31,893 bases of DNA from assembly GCA_045533115.1 (NCBI GenBank), contig JAZSHF010000067.1:1-31893 (forward strand). The letters run 5' to 3'. This DNA is from Colimorpha_A sp045533115 (GTDB taxonomy: Bacteria; Bacillota; Clostridia; Oscillospirales; CAG-272). Positions 22,502-31,761 of the stretch are shown here, in pieces (the stretch's first letter is position 1; each line of letters opens with the position of its first letter). The notes below the pieces were generated by a model, which saw only the letters and a program-made list of their open reading frames with translations, was not told the DNA's origin and did no database searches. The translations under genes were made by a program, and so were the position numbers.

Positions 22502-25500
22502 TTGAGATTAAAAGCGCTTGAAATGCAGGGGTTCAAATCCTTCCCCGATAAGACCGTGCTGTCCTTCGACCAAGGTATAACCGCCGTCGTCGGACCTAAC
22601 GGAAGCGGAAAATCGAATATAACCGACGCAGTCAGATGGGTGCTTGGCGAAATGTCGACCAAGAGCATTCGCGGCTCGAAAATGGAGGACGTCATCTTCG
22701 GCGGCTCCGATAACCGCAGACCGATGGGCTATGCGGAAGTCACGTTGATAATCGACAATACCGTCGGTATAGGCCGCCTTGACAGTGAATACGACGAGGT
22801 CTCGGTAACGAGACGCTACTACCGCGGCGGCGACAGCGAATATCTGATAAACGGCAAGGCGTCGCGCCTTAAGGATATTGCCGAGCTGTTTATGAATACC
22901 GGTGTCGGTAAGACGGGTTATTCAAATATCGGTCAGGGTAAAATTGCTGAGATAATCTCGCAGAAGAGCGACGAGCGCCGTTCGGTATTTGAAGAAGCGG
23001 CGGGAATATCGAAATACCGCGTAAGAAAGAACGAGGCCGAAAGAAAGCTTAAGGATACAGAGGCGAACCTTATCCGCCTTTCCGATATCATAGGCGAGCT
23101 TTCCTCCCGCGTCGGTCCTCTTGAAAAGGAAGCGGCTGCGGCGAGAAAATATCTCGATCTTTACGAGCAGAAAAAAGAGGTCGATGTTGCACTCTGGCTC
23201 TACGACGCCGAAACGATGCGCGCAAGAGCGAACGAAACAGAACGTGCGTATATGTCTGCAAAGCTCGCCCTTGAAAGCGCCGAGAGTGAAATATCGGCTC
23301 TTGAAGCAAGAAGCGAAAACCTTTATACGAAGGCGGCAGAAAGCCAAAGCGGAGCAGAGGAACTGACGAACCGCGTAAGCGAGTACGTTGAAAAGCGCCA
23401 CGGAATAGAAAGCAACAGCCGCGTCCTTGAAAACGATATACTTCATACCGAAAGCCGTATCGAGCAAACGAAAAACGAGGCTGAGCTTCGCCGTCTCTCG
23501 CTTACTGACGGTCAAAAGCGAGGAACCGATCTTGAAAACGAGCTGAAGGAAAAGACCGAAAAGCTTGAGGCTATCCGCGCAGAGCTCGAAGAGCTTGACA
23601 AAAAAGCATCTGAAAAGAGAGACCTCATTTCTTTCCTCGAAGATAAGATCCTTGAATGTGAGGACGATGAGCGCCTGACCGAAAGCAAGCTTATCGACGA
23701 AAAGGTCCGCCTTTCGGCCTTGACCGGCTCGCACGAAAGCGAAAGCGAAAGAAGCAGATCGCTTAAAACCGAGATAGACGAGCTTGAAGCGGAGATTGCA
23801 GTCATTTCCGACGCGATGAAACGCTCAGAAAATACGATCAAGGACTACCTTTCATCTATTGAGGGCGATAAAGCAAAGGCATCTGAAAAGGAAAATGAAA
23901 TATCTGCTCTTCGGGCAGAGCTTGACGGTGTCAAGGAGGTCATCGACCGCCTTAACCTGAATATAGAATCGAAGAACCACCGCGCAGAAACGCTCAAGAG
24001 AATGGATGACCTGCTCGAGGGCTATAACCACAGCGTAAAGAACGTAATGCACGCCGTAGAGAACGGTGCGATAAATGGTATCCACGGCCCCGTATCGAAG
24101 CTTATCTCAGTTAAGGGCGAGTACAGCATAGCGATCGAAACCGCGCTCGGCGCAAATATTCAGAACATAGTCACAGAGGACGAGGAAGCGGCAAAGGGGG
24201 CAATCTCCTACCTCAAAAAGACAAACGGCGGACGTGCGACCTTCTACCCCCTGACGGCGATGAAGGCGCAGACTCCCGTTATATCCGAAAACGAGCTTAA
24301 AAACAAAAAGGGCTATATCGGAATGGCAGACAAGCTCTGCGATCACGATAAGAAATATTCGGGCGTTATCGGAAATCTGCTCGGCAGAACGGCGATCTTT
24401 GATAACATCGACAACGCGGCATTCACCGCAAAATCGTTCGGCTACCGCGTGAGAATCGTTACCCTTGACGGACAGATAATAAACGCGGGCGGCTCCTTCA
24501 CGGGCGGCTCGACGCGTCAGGACAGCGGTATTCTTACACGAAGCGCCGAGATCACGTCGCTTAAAAACGAGGTCGCGAAGCTCGGAATCGAGCTCGGAAG
24601 CAAAAAGGCGCATTTTGATGAGCTTACTTCCGAAATTGATACCCTTGTGGGCGAGATAGGCGGAATAGACGAGCGCGTGGCACTTCTTACGATGATGCTC
24701 AACGCAGAGCAGACTCAGTACGAGGTAAATAAAAGCCGTCACGAAAACGAAAATCTCCGTCTTTCGGCGCTTAACACGGCGCTTGAAGGACTCGGCAAGG
24801 AGCACGAGCAGTACGATATCGAAAAATCGCGTATCGAAAACGCAATCTCGTTGCTTGAAAACGAGCTGAACGAAAAGAAAAAGGAAACGGAGACGACCGT
24901 TGCCCGCAGAAACGCCGAGGACGACGCGCTTGCGTCTATCCTTTCCTCGTATAACGACGGAAGAATTACCGAAGCGGCGCTCGAAAAGGACGTCGAGTCT
25001 CTCAATTCGGGAATTACACTTAACGAAAGCACGGTTGAAGCGCTCCGCGAGCAGATCGCACGCTCCGAGGAGCTTGGTGCTACCCTTGAACAGAAGCTTG
25101 CCGATATCAAAAAGCGTATAAACGAAAACAAGGTTACCTTTAATACCTTGGCGGACGATATTAGCGCGCTTGAAGCCGAAAGAAGCAAGCTCATCTCTCA
25201 GAATATTGAGTACGAGAAGATACAGAGCCGCATAAGAGATGAGCTTCGCGAGAAAACTCATATAAGAGAAACTCTGTTCCGCGAATATACCAAGCTCGAG
25301 GGCGTAAGAGAAAATCTTACGACCGAGCACGACCGCCTTGCTTCCAAGATATGGGAGGACTACGAGCTTACCTATACGGCGGCAACCGAGCTGAATTACG
25401 CACCCGTAACCGAGGAAACGCGCCCGACCTATGGCGCGCGCCAGACAGAGCTTCGCAATAAGCTCAGAGCACTCGGTCACGTTAACGTCGGTGCTATTGA

Positions 25501-26098
25501 GGAATATGCCGACGTCAAGGAGCGTTACGATTTCAATACCGCGCAGTTTGAGGATCTGACAAAGGCTCGCGAAAGCCTTGACGGAATAATCTCCCGCCTT
25601 GAAAAGGAAATGAAGACGATGTTCGTCACCGCATTTGAAGAGATAAATAAGAACTTCAAGGTGACCTTCAAGGAGCTTTTCGGTGGCGGTACGGCTGAGA
25701 TATCCCTTACCGATCCCGAAAACGTGCTGACGAGCGGAATTGAGATAAAGGTTGCACCTCCCGGAAAGATTATCAAGAACCTGATATCCCTTTCGGGCGG
25801 AGAACAATCATTCGTCGCTATCGCGCTGATATTCGCGATACTGAACGTAAACCCGACACCCTTCTGCATATTCGACGAGATTGAAAGTGCGCTTGACGAG
25901 GTAAACGTCGTGCGCCTAAGCGACTATATGCACAGGTATTCCGAAAAAACGCAGTTTATCGTCATTACCCACCGCCGCGGTACTATGGAAGCAGCCGATA
26001 TGCTCTACGGTATAACAATGCCGGACAGAGGTATCTCGAAGGTGCTGAGTATGAACGTAAACGAGGTCGAAAAGAAAATGGGAGGAGAGCTTAACTGA
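22502..26098 (+). CDS. smc: Chromosome segregation protein SMC
   Basis: SMC is the condensin ATPase that organises and segregates the chromosome with ScpA and ScpB. The start is most likely the TTG at 22502, preceded by AAGGAG with a 9-base spacer; it gives the expected N-terminus (RLKALEMQGFKSF) and 1198 residues. Walker A is GPNGSGKS at 31-38. Two long coiled coils flank the hinge (about 506-668), which contains the glycine-rich turn NAGGSFTGGS. The C-terminal head has the signature LSGGEQ (about 1097) and Walker B FDEIESALD (about 1124). All parts are intact. No scpA or scpB is in the window. RNase III, often upstream in Firmicutes, is missing here. Its TGA overlaps the ftsY ATG by one base. 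Confidence 0.97.
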   Translation: MRLKALEMQGFKSFPDKTVLSFDQGITAVVGPNGSGKSNITDAVRWVLGEMSTKSIRGSKMEDVIFGGSDNRRPMGYAEVTLIIDNTVGIGRLDSEYDEVSVTRRYYRGGDSEYLINGKASRLKDIAELFMNTGVGKTGYSNIGQGKIAEIISQKSDERRSVFEEAAGISKYRVRKNEAERKLKDTEANLIRLSDIIGELSSRVGPLEKEAAAARKYLDLYEQKKEVDVALWLYDAETMRARANETERAYMSAKLALESAESEISALEARSENLYTKAAESQSGAEELTNRVSEYVEKRHGIESNSRVLENDILHTESRIEQTKNEAELRRLSLTDGQKRGTDLENELKEKTEKLEAIRAELEELDKKASEKRDLISFLEDKILECEDDERLTESKLIDEKVRLSALTGSHESESERSRSLKTEIDELEAEIAVISDAMKRSENTIKDYLSSIEGDKAKASEKENEISALRAELDGVKEVIDRLNLNIESKNHRAETLKRMDDLLEGYNHSVKNVMHAVENGAINGIHGPVSKLISVKGEYSIAIETALGANIQNIVTEDEEAAKGAISYLKKTNGGRATFYPLTAMKAQTPVISENELKNKKGYIGMADKLCDHDKKYSGVIGNLLGRTAIFDNIDNAAFTAKSFGYRVRIVTLDGQIINAGGSFTGGSTRQDSGILTRSAEITSLKNEVAKLGIELGSKKAHFDELTSEIDTLVGEIGGIDERVALLTMMLNAEQTQYEVNKSRHENENLRLSALNTALEGLGKEHEQYDIEKSRIENAISLLENELNEKKKETETTVARRNAEDDALASILSSYNDGRITEAALEKDVESLNSGITLNESTVEALREQIARSEELGATLEQKLADIKKRINENKVTFNTLADDISALEAERSKLISQNIEYEKIQSRIRDELREKTHIRETLFREYTKLEGVRENLTTEHDRLASKIWEDYELTYTAATELNYAPVTEETRPTYGARQTELRNKLRALGHVNVGAIEEYADVKERYDFNTAQFEDLTKARESLDGIISRLEKEMKTMFVTAFEEINKNFKVTFKELFGGGTAEISLTDPENVLTSGIEIKVAPPGKIIKNLISLSGGEQSFVAIALIFAILNVNPTPFCIFDEIESALDEVNVVRLSDYMHRYSEKTQFIVITHRRGTMEAADMLYGITMPDRGISKVLSMNVNEVEKKMGGELN

Positions 26099-27003
26099 TG
26101 GGCTTTTTCGAAAAACTTAAAGCAGGACTTGCGAAAACGAAAAACGCCGTTTTCGGACGGCTCGACGGACTGTTCAAGACATTTAATAAGGTCGACGAGG
26201 AGCTTCTTGAAGAGCTTGAAGAGATACTTATCACAGCCGACGTCGGCGTGAACGTGACCGAAAGCATACTTGACTCGCTTCGCGAAAAGATAAGAAAAGA
26301 AAAGACGACTGATCCGATGGAGGTCAAGGCGGCGCTTCAGGAATTGCTCCGCGAAAAGGTCGGAGAGGGCGAAGGGCTTGACCTTTCGACAACACCTGCC
26401 GTTATACTCGTTATCGGAGTAAACGGCGTAGGTAAAACCACGTCGATAGCGAAGATCGCAAATCTTCTGAAAAAGGACGGCAAAAGCGTGCTTCTTGCTG
26501 CGGCTGATACCTTCCGCGCGGCGGCAATAGACCAGCTCGGAGTCTGGGCAGACCGCGTAGGCGTTGAGCTTATTCGCCACGAAGAAGGCTCCGACCCCGC
26601 CGCAGTCGTATTCGACGCGCTTAATGCAGCTAAGAAGAGAGGCACCGACGTAGTTATCGTCGATACCGCAGGTCGCCTTCACAATAAGAAGAACCTGATG
26701 GATGAGCTTGCAAAGATAAACCGAGTAATCGAACGCGAAACGCCGAACGCCGCTCGCGAAACTCTCCTCGTCCTCGACGCGACGACGGGACAAAACGCAG
26801 TCCTTCAGGCAAAGGAGTTCAAGAATGCCGCGCCGCTTACGGGACTTGTGCTTACGAAGCTCGACGGTACCGCAAAGGGCGGAATCGTATTCTCAATTAA
26901 AGAGGAGCTCGGTATTCCCGTGAAATTCATTTGTGTCGGCGAGCAGATCGACGACCTGCAGTATTTCGTTGCCGACGAATTTGTTTCGGCACTGTTTGAA
27001 TGA
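26098..27003 (+). CDS. ftsY: Signal recognition particle receptor FtsY
   Basis: FtsY is the SRP receptor GTPase that docks ribosome-nascent chain complexes at the membrane. The 301-residue form is the short Gram-positive type: no long acidic A domain, only an N domain (about 1-95) and a G domain. G1 is GVNGVGKTT at about 107-115. The insertion-box motif DTFRAAA follows. DTAGR is at about 189 and TKLDGTAKGG at about 254-263. The ATG overlaps the smc stop codon (TGATG), and the ribosome binding site GGAGGAG lies inside smc. This smc-ftsY order is standard in Firmicutes, and ffh is not in the window. Confidence 0.97.
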   Translation: MGFFEKLKAGLAKTKNAVFGRLDGLFKTFNKVDEELLEELEEILITADVGVNVTESILDSLREKIRKEKTTDPMEVKAALQELLREKVGEGEGLDLSTTPAVILVIGVNGVGKTTSIAKIANLLKKDGKSVLLAAADTFRAAAIDQLGVWADRVGVELIRHEEGSDPAAVVFDALNAAKKRGTDVVIVDTAGRLHNKKNLMDELAKINRVIERETPNAARETLLVLDATTGQNAVLQAKEFKNAAPLTGLVLTKLDGTAKGGIVFSIKEELGIPVKFICVGEQIDDLQYFVADEFVSALFE

Positions 27004-27620
27004 TTAAAAATATGAAAATTGTACTTGCATCAAGAAACCGCCATAAAATAGCAGAGATCGAAAGAGTGCTAAAGGAAAGCGGAGTTACGGGAGTAACTCT
27101 CCTCTCACTTGACGATATCGGCTTTGATGGCGAAATAGAAGAAACAGGCACGACCTTTGAAGAAAACGCGTATATAAAAGCGTGCGTTCCCGCGAAAATG
27201 GGCTATTACGCGATAGCCGACGATAGCGGTCTTACCGTAGATGCGCTCGGCGGACGCCCGGGAGTGTATTCCGCGCGTTACGCAGGCGAGCCGTGTAACG
27301 ATAAAAATAATAACGACAAGCTGTTACGCGAGCTTGAAAACGTCCCCGACGGTAAGAGAGACGCGGCATTCGTATCGGTCATCGCCTTCGTCGACCCGAA
27401 CAAAATCGACGAGCCCGTCTACTTCCGCGGCGAATGTAAGGGCGTAATGATCCGAGAAGAGCGCGGAAACGGCGGCTTCGGATATGATCCGCTGTTCTAT
27501 ATGCCGCAGCTGAATAAGACCTACGCCGAGATAAATATCGACGAAAAGAACGCAGTCAGCCACCGCGGACAGTCGATAAGACAATTTGCAAAGTATCTTA
27601 TGGAGAATAAGCCAAGATGA
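27000..27620 (+). CDS. rdgB: XTP/dITP diphosphatase (RdgB/HAM1 family)
   Basis: This enzyme hydrolyses non-canonical purine nucleotides (XTP, dITP, ITP) to monophosphates and keeps them out of DNA and RNA. Motifs are VLASRNRHKIAEI at the N-terminus, ETGTTFEENAYIKA, ADDSGLTVDALGGRPGVYSARYAG and GFGYDPLFY, then AVSHRGQSIRQ near the C-terminus. The length of 206 residues is typical. The ATG at 27000 overlaps the ftsY stop (ATGA); a second ATG at 27012 gives the MKIVLASRN start more usual in the family. Neither has a good Shine-Dalgarno, so coupling to ftsY is likely and the exact start is open. The next gene starts inside its last codons. Confidence 0.95.
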   Translation: MIKNMKIVLASRNRHKIAEIERVLKESGVTGVTLLSLDDIGFDGEIEETGTTFEENAYIKACVPAKMGYYAIADDSGLTVDALGGRPGVYSARYAGEPCNDKNNNDKLLRELENVPDGKRDAAFVSVIAFVDPNKIDEPVYFRGECKGVMIREERGNGGFGYDPLFYMPQLNKTYAEINIDEKNAVSHRGQSIRQFAKYLMENKPR

Positions 27621-28852
27621 AGCGCCTCGGAATCTACGGCGGGTCCTTTAACCCGATACATATCGGGCATATAAGAGCGGCGAAAGCGTTTTACGATGAA
27701 ATGAAGCTCGACGAGCTGATAATAATTCCGACGGCAGTTTCGCCGTTCAAGGCAAGCGATTCCGATAACGATCCGCGCGAGCGTCTGAAAATGGCGAAAG
27801 CCGCATTTGAAAACGAGGAAAGGAATATCACAGTAAGCGACTACGAGATCGAAAAGGGCGGAAGCAGCTATACCTACCTTACCCTTGAGCATTTTTCATC
27901 GCTCGACACGGAGCTATTCTTCCTTATGGGAACCGATATGCTCCTGTCGCTCGGACAATGGAAAAATCCCGATATTATCTTAAAGCTTGCAACAGTCTGT
28001 CACGCAAAGCGCGAAAATGTCGATCCGGATACCGAAAAGGCGATAGAGGAAGCGAAAACGCGTTATACAAGCGATTATAACGCAAGAATAATCGACCTTG
28101 ATATTACGCCGTTTGAGGTCTCGTCAACCGAGATACGAAACGCGGTAAAGGAAGGGAAGAGCATTTCCGATTTCGTTATCCCCGAGGTCGAGAGCATTAT
28201 AAAGTCAGACAGACTTTACCTGCCTTGCCCGCTGTACGCAACCGTGAGAAAGCTCGTCCGCGAAAAAAGGTGGAAACACATCTTCGCAACCGAGGAAGAA
28301 GCCCTGCGTCTGTCCGATATATTTGACCTGCCGCAAAGCGATAAGGAAAAGCTCCGCGTAGCTGCCGTGCTTCACGATATAACGAAGTACCTGACCCGCA
28401 ACGAGCATCTTGCGCTTTTGAGTGAAATGGGAGTTGCCCCAGACGAAGGAACGCTCGCAAGCGATAAAACGCTTCACCAGATGACGGGCGCATATCTTGC
28501 GAAAAAGCTCCACCCCGACAAGGTCGACGACGCGGTATTCGACGCAATACGTTATCATACGACGGGCAAGGCAGATATGCCGCTGATGACGAAGCTGATG
28601 TATTTAAGCGATTTCATTGAGCCGACGCGAACCTTCCCCGACTGCGTGAAGCTGCGCGCCATATTCTACGAAATGATAGGAAAGGGCGATAAGCTGCGTA
28701 CTCTCGACGAAATAATGCTCATATCTCTCGATATGACGATAGCGGATCTGAAGGATAATGGCTACCCGATACACTCGGACACCGAAAAAGCAAGAGAATA
28801 TATTATAAAAAAGCTAAAGGAAAACAACTATGGAAGAAAAGAAAGTATTTGA
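27617..28852 (+). CDS. Fusion of nicotinate-nucleotide adenylyltransferase NadD and HD-domain phosphohydrolase YqeK
   Basis: Residues 1-~205 are NadD, which adenylates nicotinate mononucleotide in NAD synthesis: GGSFNPIHIGH (8-18), a conserved MGTDML, and SSTEIRNAV, the nucleotidyltransferase C-terminal motif. Residues ~206-400 are YqeK, an HD phosphohydrolase reported to hydrolyse Ap4A symmetrically. Its metal ligands appear intact: H221 in KRWKH, H253-D254 in LHDITK, H287 in LHQMTGA, H314 in RYHTTG and D332 in YLSDFIEPTR. In Bacillus, nadD and yqeK are separate adjacent genes followed by rsfS (yqeL). Here they are one reading frame with no stop or frameshift. The ATG overlaps the rdgB stop, and the 3' end overlaps rsfS by 23 bases. 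Confidence 0.94.
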   Translation: MKRLGIYGGSFNPIHIGHIRAAKAFYDEMKLDELIIIPTAVSPFKASDSDNDPRERLKMAKAAFENEERNITVSDYEIEKGGSSYTYLTLEHFSSLDTELFFLMGTDMLLSLGQWKNPDIILKLATVCHAKRENVDPDTEKAIEEAKTRYTSDYNARIIDLDITPFEVSSTEIRNAVKEGKSISDFVIPEVESIIKSDRLYLPCPLYATVRKLVREKRWKHIFATEEEALRLSDIFDLPQSDKEKLRVAAVLHDITKYLTRNEHLALLSEMGVAPDEGTLASDKTLHQMTGAYLAKKLHPDKVDDAVFDAIRYHTTGKADMPLMTKLMYLSDFIEPTRTFPDCVKLRAIFYEMIGKGDKLRTLDEIMLISLDMTIADLKDNGYPIHSDTEKAREYIIKKLKENNYGRKESI

Positions 28853-29207
28853 GCCGAAAGAAATTGCGGAAATGATAATAAAGGTGCTCGACGCACGCAA
28901 GGGACGCGATATAAAGCTCCTTCACGTAACCGAAAAAACGGTTCTTGCCGACTATTTCGTCATCTGCGGCGGTAATTCAACCACGCAGGTAAAGGGTCTA
29001 AGTGACGAGGTAGAATACAAACTCGGTCTTGAGGGAGTAACTGCCGACCACGTAGAAGGACACGACAGCGCGTCATGGGTGCTTCTCGACTATTCGAGCG
29101 TTATAGTAAACATCTTCACGCCCGATGCAAGAGAGTTTTATAATCTCGAAAAGCTCTGGGCAGAAGCAGAGGAAGTAGACATTTCGGATCTGCTTACAGA
29201 GGACTGA
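28830..29207 (+). CDS. rsfS: Ribosome silencing factor RsfS
   Basis: RsfS (YqeL in Bacillus) binds ribosomal protein uL14 and blocks subunit joining, lowering translation in poor conditions. The 125-residue protein shows the family pattern: KGRDIKLLHVTEKTVLADYFVICGG, a serine/threonine pair (NSTTQVKG), EGHDSASWVLLDYSSVIVNIFTPDAREFYNLEKLW. Length is normal. AAAGGA precedes the ATG, which lies inside the 3' end of the NadD-YqeK frame. The order nadD-yqeK-rsfS is conserved across Firmicutes and supports the fusion call. Confidence 0.96.
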   Translation: MEEKKVFEPKEIAEMIIKVLDARKGRDIKLLHVTEKTVLADYFVICGGNSTTQVKGLSDEVEYKLGLEGVTADHVEGHDSASWVLLDYSSVIVNIFTPDAREFYNLEKLWAEAEEVDISDLLTED

Positions 29208-29238
29208 TATAAATTAATCTCAAAAGAAGGACACAAAA

Positions 29239-31638
29239 ATGAAGTACGAACATCGTTTGATCGACAAAAAATGGCAGGACAAATGGGAAGAAGCCAAGCT
29301 TTTCGAGGCAAAAGCTGATACCTCTAAAAAGAAATTCTATTCCCTCGTTGAGTTCCCGTATCCCTCGGGCTCGGGTATGCACGTAGGACACATCAAGGCG
29401 TATTCGGGCCTTGAAGTCGTAAGCAGAAAGAGAAGAATGGAGGGCTATAACGTCCTCTTCCCGATCGGCTTTGACGCTTACGGTCTGCCGACCGAAAACA
29501 CCGCTATCAAGACGGGCGTTCATCCCCGCCAGGTAACGGACAATAACATAAAGAAGTTTACCTCGCAGTTAAAGCGTGTCGGCTTCTCCTTTGACTGGAG
29601 CCGCGTGGTTGACACGACCGAGGAGGAATACTATAAGTGGACACAGTGGATATTCCTCAAGATGTACGAAAACGGTCTCGTTTTCCGTGATAAGACACTT
29701 GTAAACTACTGCCCGTCGTGTAAGGTCGTCCTTTCAAACGAGGACTCGCAGGGCGGAAAGTGCGATATCTGCCACTCCGACATCGTTCAGAAAACGAAGG
29801 AGGTCTGGTATCTCCGTATAACCGAGTACGCAGACAAGCTCCTTCAGGGACTTGAGGGCGTTGATTATCTTCCCAACGTGCGTCTTCAGCAGGAAAACTG
29901 GATCGGTAAGAGCACGGGCGCATTCGTCAACTTCAAGCTTAACGTTGACGATTCCCTCCGTATCTATACGACCCGTCCCGATACGCTCTACGGCGTAACC
30001 TTTATGGTTATCGCCCCCGAGCATCCGATAATCGAAAAGTACCGCGATATCATAACGAACACCGACGCCCTCGACGCTTATAAAGCGGAATGTGCGAAGA
30101 AGAGCGAGTTCGAGAGAACACAGCTCGTAAAGGAAAAGACGGGCGTTCGCATCGAGGGACTTAACGCCATCAACCCGATAACCGAAAAGGAGATCCCGAT
30201 ATACGTAGCGGACTACGTAATGATGGGCTACGGTACGGGTGCTATTATGGCGGTTCCCGCGCACGACACACGTGACTACGACTTTGCAAAGAAGTTCGGC
30301 ATCGATATTGTCGAGGTCATCAAGGGCGGCGATGTTTCCGTCGAAGCATATACGGGCGACGGCGAAATGGTCAATTCCGGTGTGCTTAACGGCATTACGA
30401 ATAAAAAGGACGCTATCGACAAGATCCTCGAATTTCTTAGCGAAAAGGGAATAGGCGAAAAGGGCGTACAGTTCAAGATGAAGGACTGGGCGTTCAACCG
30501 TCAGAGATATTGGGGCGAGCCGATTCCGATCGTTCACTGTCCCGAATGCGGAATAGTTCCCGTGCCTTACGATGAGCTTCCTCTCCGCCTTCCTCCCGTT
30601 GATAACTTTCAGCCCGGCTCCGACGGCGAAAGCCCGCTTGCAAAGATCGAGGCGTTCGTAAACTGCAAGTGTCCTAAGTGTGGAGCTGCTGCTAAGCGTG
30701 AGACCGATACCATGCCTCAGTGGGCAGGCTCTTCCTGGTACTTCCTCCGTTACACCGACCCGAAGAACCCCGATTGCTTCGCGTCGAAGGAAGCGATGGA
30801 CTATTGGATGCCCGTTGACTGGTATAACGGCGGTATGGAGCACGTTACCCGTCACATGATCTATTCGCGCTTCTGGCATAAGTTCCTTTACGATCTCGAC
30901 CTCGTTCCGACCTCCGAGCCCTACGCAAAGCGTACAGCACAGGGACTTATCCTCGGCTCGGACGGCGAGAAGATGAGTAAATCCCGCGGAAATGTCGTCG
31001 ACCCGAATACCGTCGTCGACGAAAGCGGCGCAGATACTCTCCGTCTCTACGTTCTCTTTATGGGCGACTACGAGCAGGCAGCACCCTGGAACGAAAGCTC
31101 GATGAAGGGTTGCCGCAGATTCCTTGACCGCACGGCGGCTCTTACTGAGTTCGTAAAGGGCGAGGGTGTAACCCCCGAGCTTGAAACGCTCTTCCATAAA
31201 ACGATAAAGAAGGTAACCGAGGACATCGAGGCGATGAAGTTCAATACCGCCATCGCTCAGATGATGATACTTATTAACGCCATCTACGACCACGGCTCGC
31301 TGACCAAAGACGAGCTCGGAATCTTCGTCCGTCTGCTTTCTCCCTTTGCTCCTCACATTTGTGAGGAGATCTGGGAAGCTCTCGGCAACAAGGGCTTTGC
31401 ATCGGTTTCCGAGTGGCCGAAGTACGATGAAGCAAAGACCGTAGATTCTACCGTCGAGTACGCGGTTCAGGTTCTCGGTAAGCTCCGCGGAACCGTTACC
31501 GTCAACGCAAACGACGATAAGGACACGGTTCTTGCCAAGGCAAAGGCGGTCGATAAGGTCGTTCCTTTCCTTGAGGGAAAGACGATAATCAAGGAAATTT
31601 TCGTCCCGAATAAGCTCGTAAACTTCGTTGTTAAATAA
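29239..31638 (+). CDS. leuS: Leucine-tRNA ligase
   Basis: LeuRS charges tRNA-Leu. The class I motifs are HVGH (48-51) and KMSKS (578-582). Zinc-type cysteine clusters lie near CPSC...CDIC and CPEC...CKCPKC. The CP1 editing domain is present (TTRPDTLYGVTFMVIAPEHP and GTGAIMAVPAHDTRDYDFA). The anticodon-binding and C-terminal domains are complete. At 799 residues it is on the short side of the bacterial range (E. coli is 860), typical of Firmicutes. It begins 31 bases after rsfS, with a modest AGAAGGA ribosome binding site. There is no T-box in the gap. No clear terminator follows before the rpsU promoter. Confidence 0.97.
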   Translation: MKYEHRLIDKKWQDKWEEAKLFEAKADTSKKKFYSLVEFPYPSGSGMHVGHIKAYSGLEVVSRKRRMEGYNVLFPIGFDAYGLPTENTAIKTGVHPRQVTDNNIKKFTSQLKRVGFSFDWSRVVDTTEEEYYKWTQWIFLKMYENGLVFRDKTLVNYCPSCKVVLSNEDSQGGKCDICHSDIVQKTKEVWYLRITEYADKLLQGLEGVDYLPNVRLQQENWIGKSTGAFVNFKLNVDDSLRIYTTRPDTLYGVTFMVIAPEHPIIEKYRDIITNTDALDAYKAECAKKSEFERTQLVKEKTGVRIEGLNAINPITEKEIPIYVADYVMMGYGTGAIMAVPAHDTRDYDFAKKFGIDIVEVIKGGDVSVEAYTGDGEMVNSGVLNGITNKKDAIDKILEFLSEKGIGEKGVQFKMKDWAFNRQRYWGEPIPIVHCPECGIVPVPYDELPLRLPPVDNFQPGSDGESPLAKIEAFVNCKCPKCGAAAKRETDTMPQWAGSSWYFLRYTDPKNPDCFASKEAMDYWMPVDWYNGGMEHVTRHMIYSRFWHKFLYDLDLVPTSEPYAKRTAQGLILGSDGEKMSKSRGNVVDPNTVVDESGADTLRLYVLFMGDYEQAAPWNESSMKGCRRFLDRTAALTEFVKGEGVTPELETLFHKTIKKVTEDIEAMKFNTAIAQMMILINAIYDHGSLTKDELGIFVRLLSPFAPHICEEIWEALGNKGFASVSEWPKYDEAKTVDSTVEYAVQVLGKLRGTVTVNANDDKDTVLAKAKAVDKVVPFLEGKTIIKEIFVPNKLVNFVVK

Positions 31639-31674
31639 TTTTTACCAAAAAATAAGAATATTTCAAACTTATAC

Positions 31675-31703
31675 TTGACATAATGAGATAGATGTGTTAT
31701 TAT
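31675..31703 (+). promoter_or_regulatory. SigA promoter of rpsU
   Basis: A perfect TTGACA (31675-31680), 17 bases, then TATTAT (31698-31703). A small inverted repeat (GAATTT...AAATTC, about 31712-31728) lies in the leader before the GGGGAGGG ribosome binding site. Confidence 0.85.
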
Positions 31704-31761
31704 ATTGGGTGGAATTTGAAAAAAATTCTCTTTGCTTACAATGCGAGGGGAGGGATAGATA

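Noticed and set aside
24107..25807. Long minus-strand open frame inside smc
   Set aside because: Shadow of the SMC coiled-coil region; the translated protein shows no recognisable motif and the plus-strand gene is intact.
29208..29238. T-box leader before leuS
   Set aside because: The gap is only 31 bases; there is no room for a T-box and no GGTGG-type core. The argS upstream region (22288-22325) was checked likewise and also lacks one.
29734..31356. Long minus-strand open frame inside leuS
   Set aside because: Shadow of leuS, which is complete with HIGH and KMSKS motifs; no ribosome binding site or domain on the minus strand.
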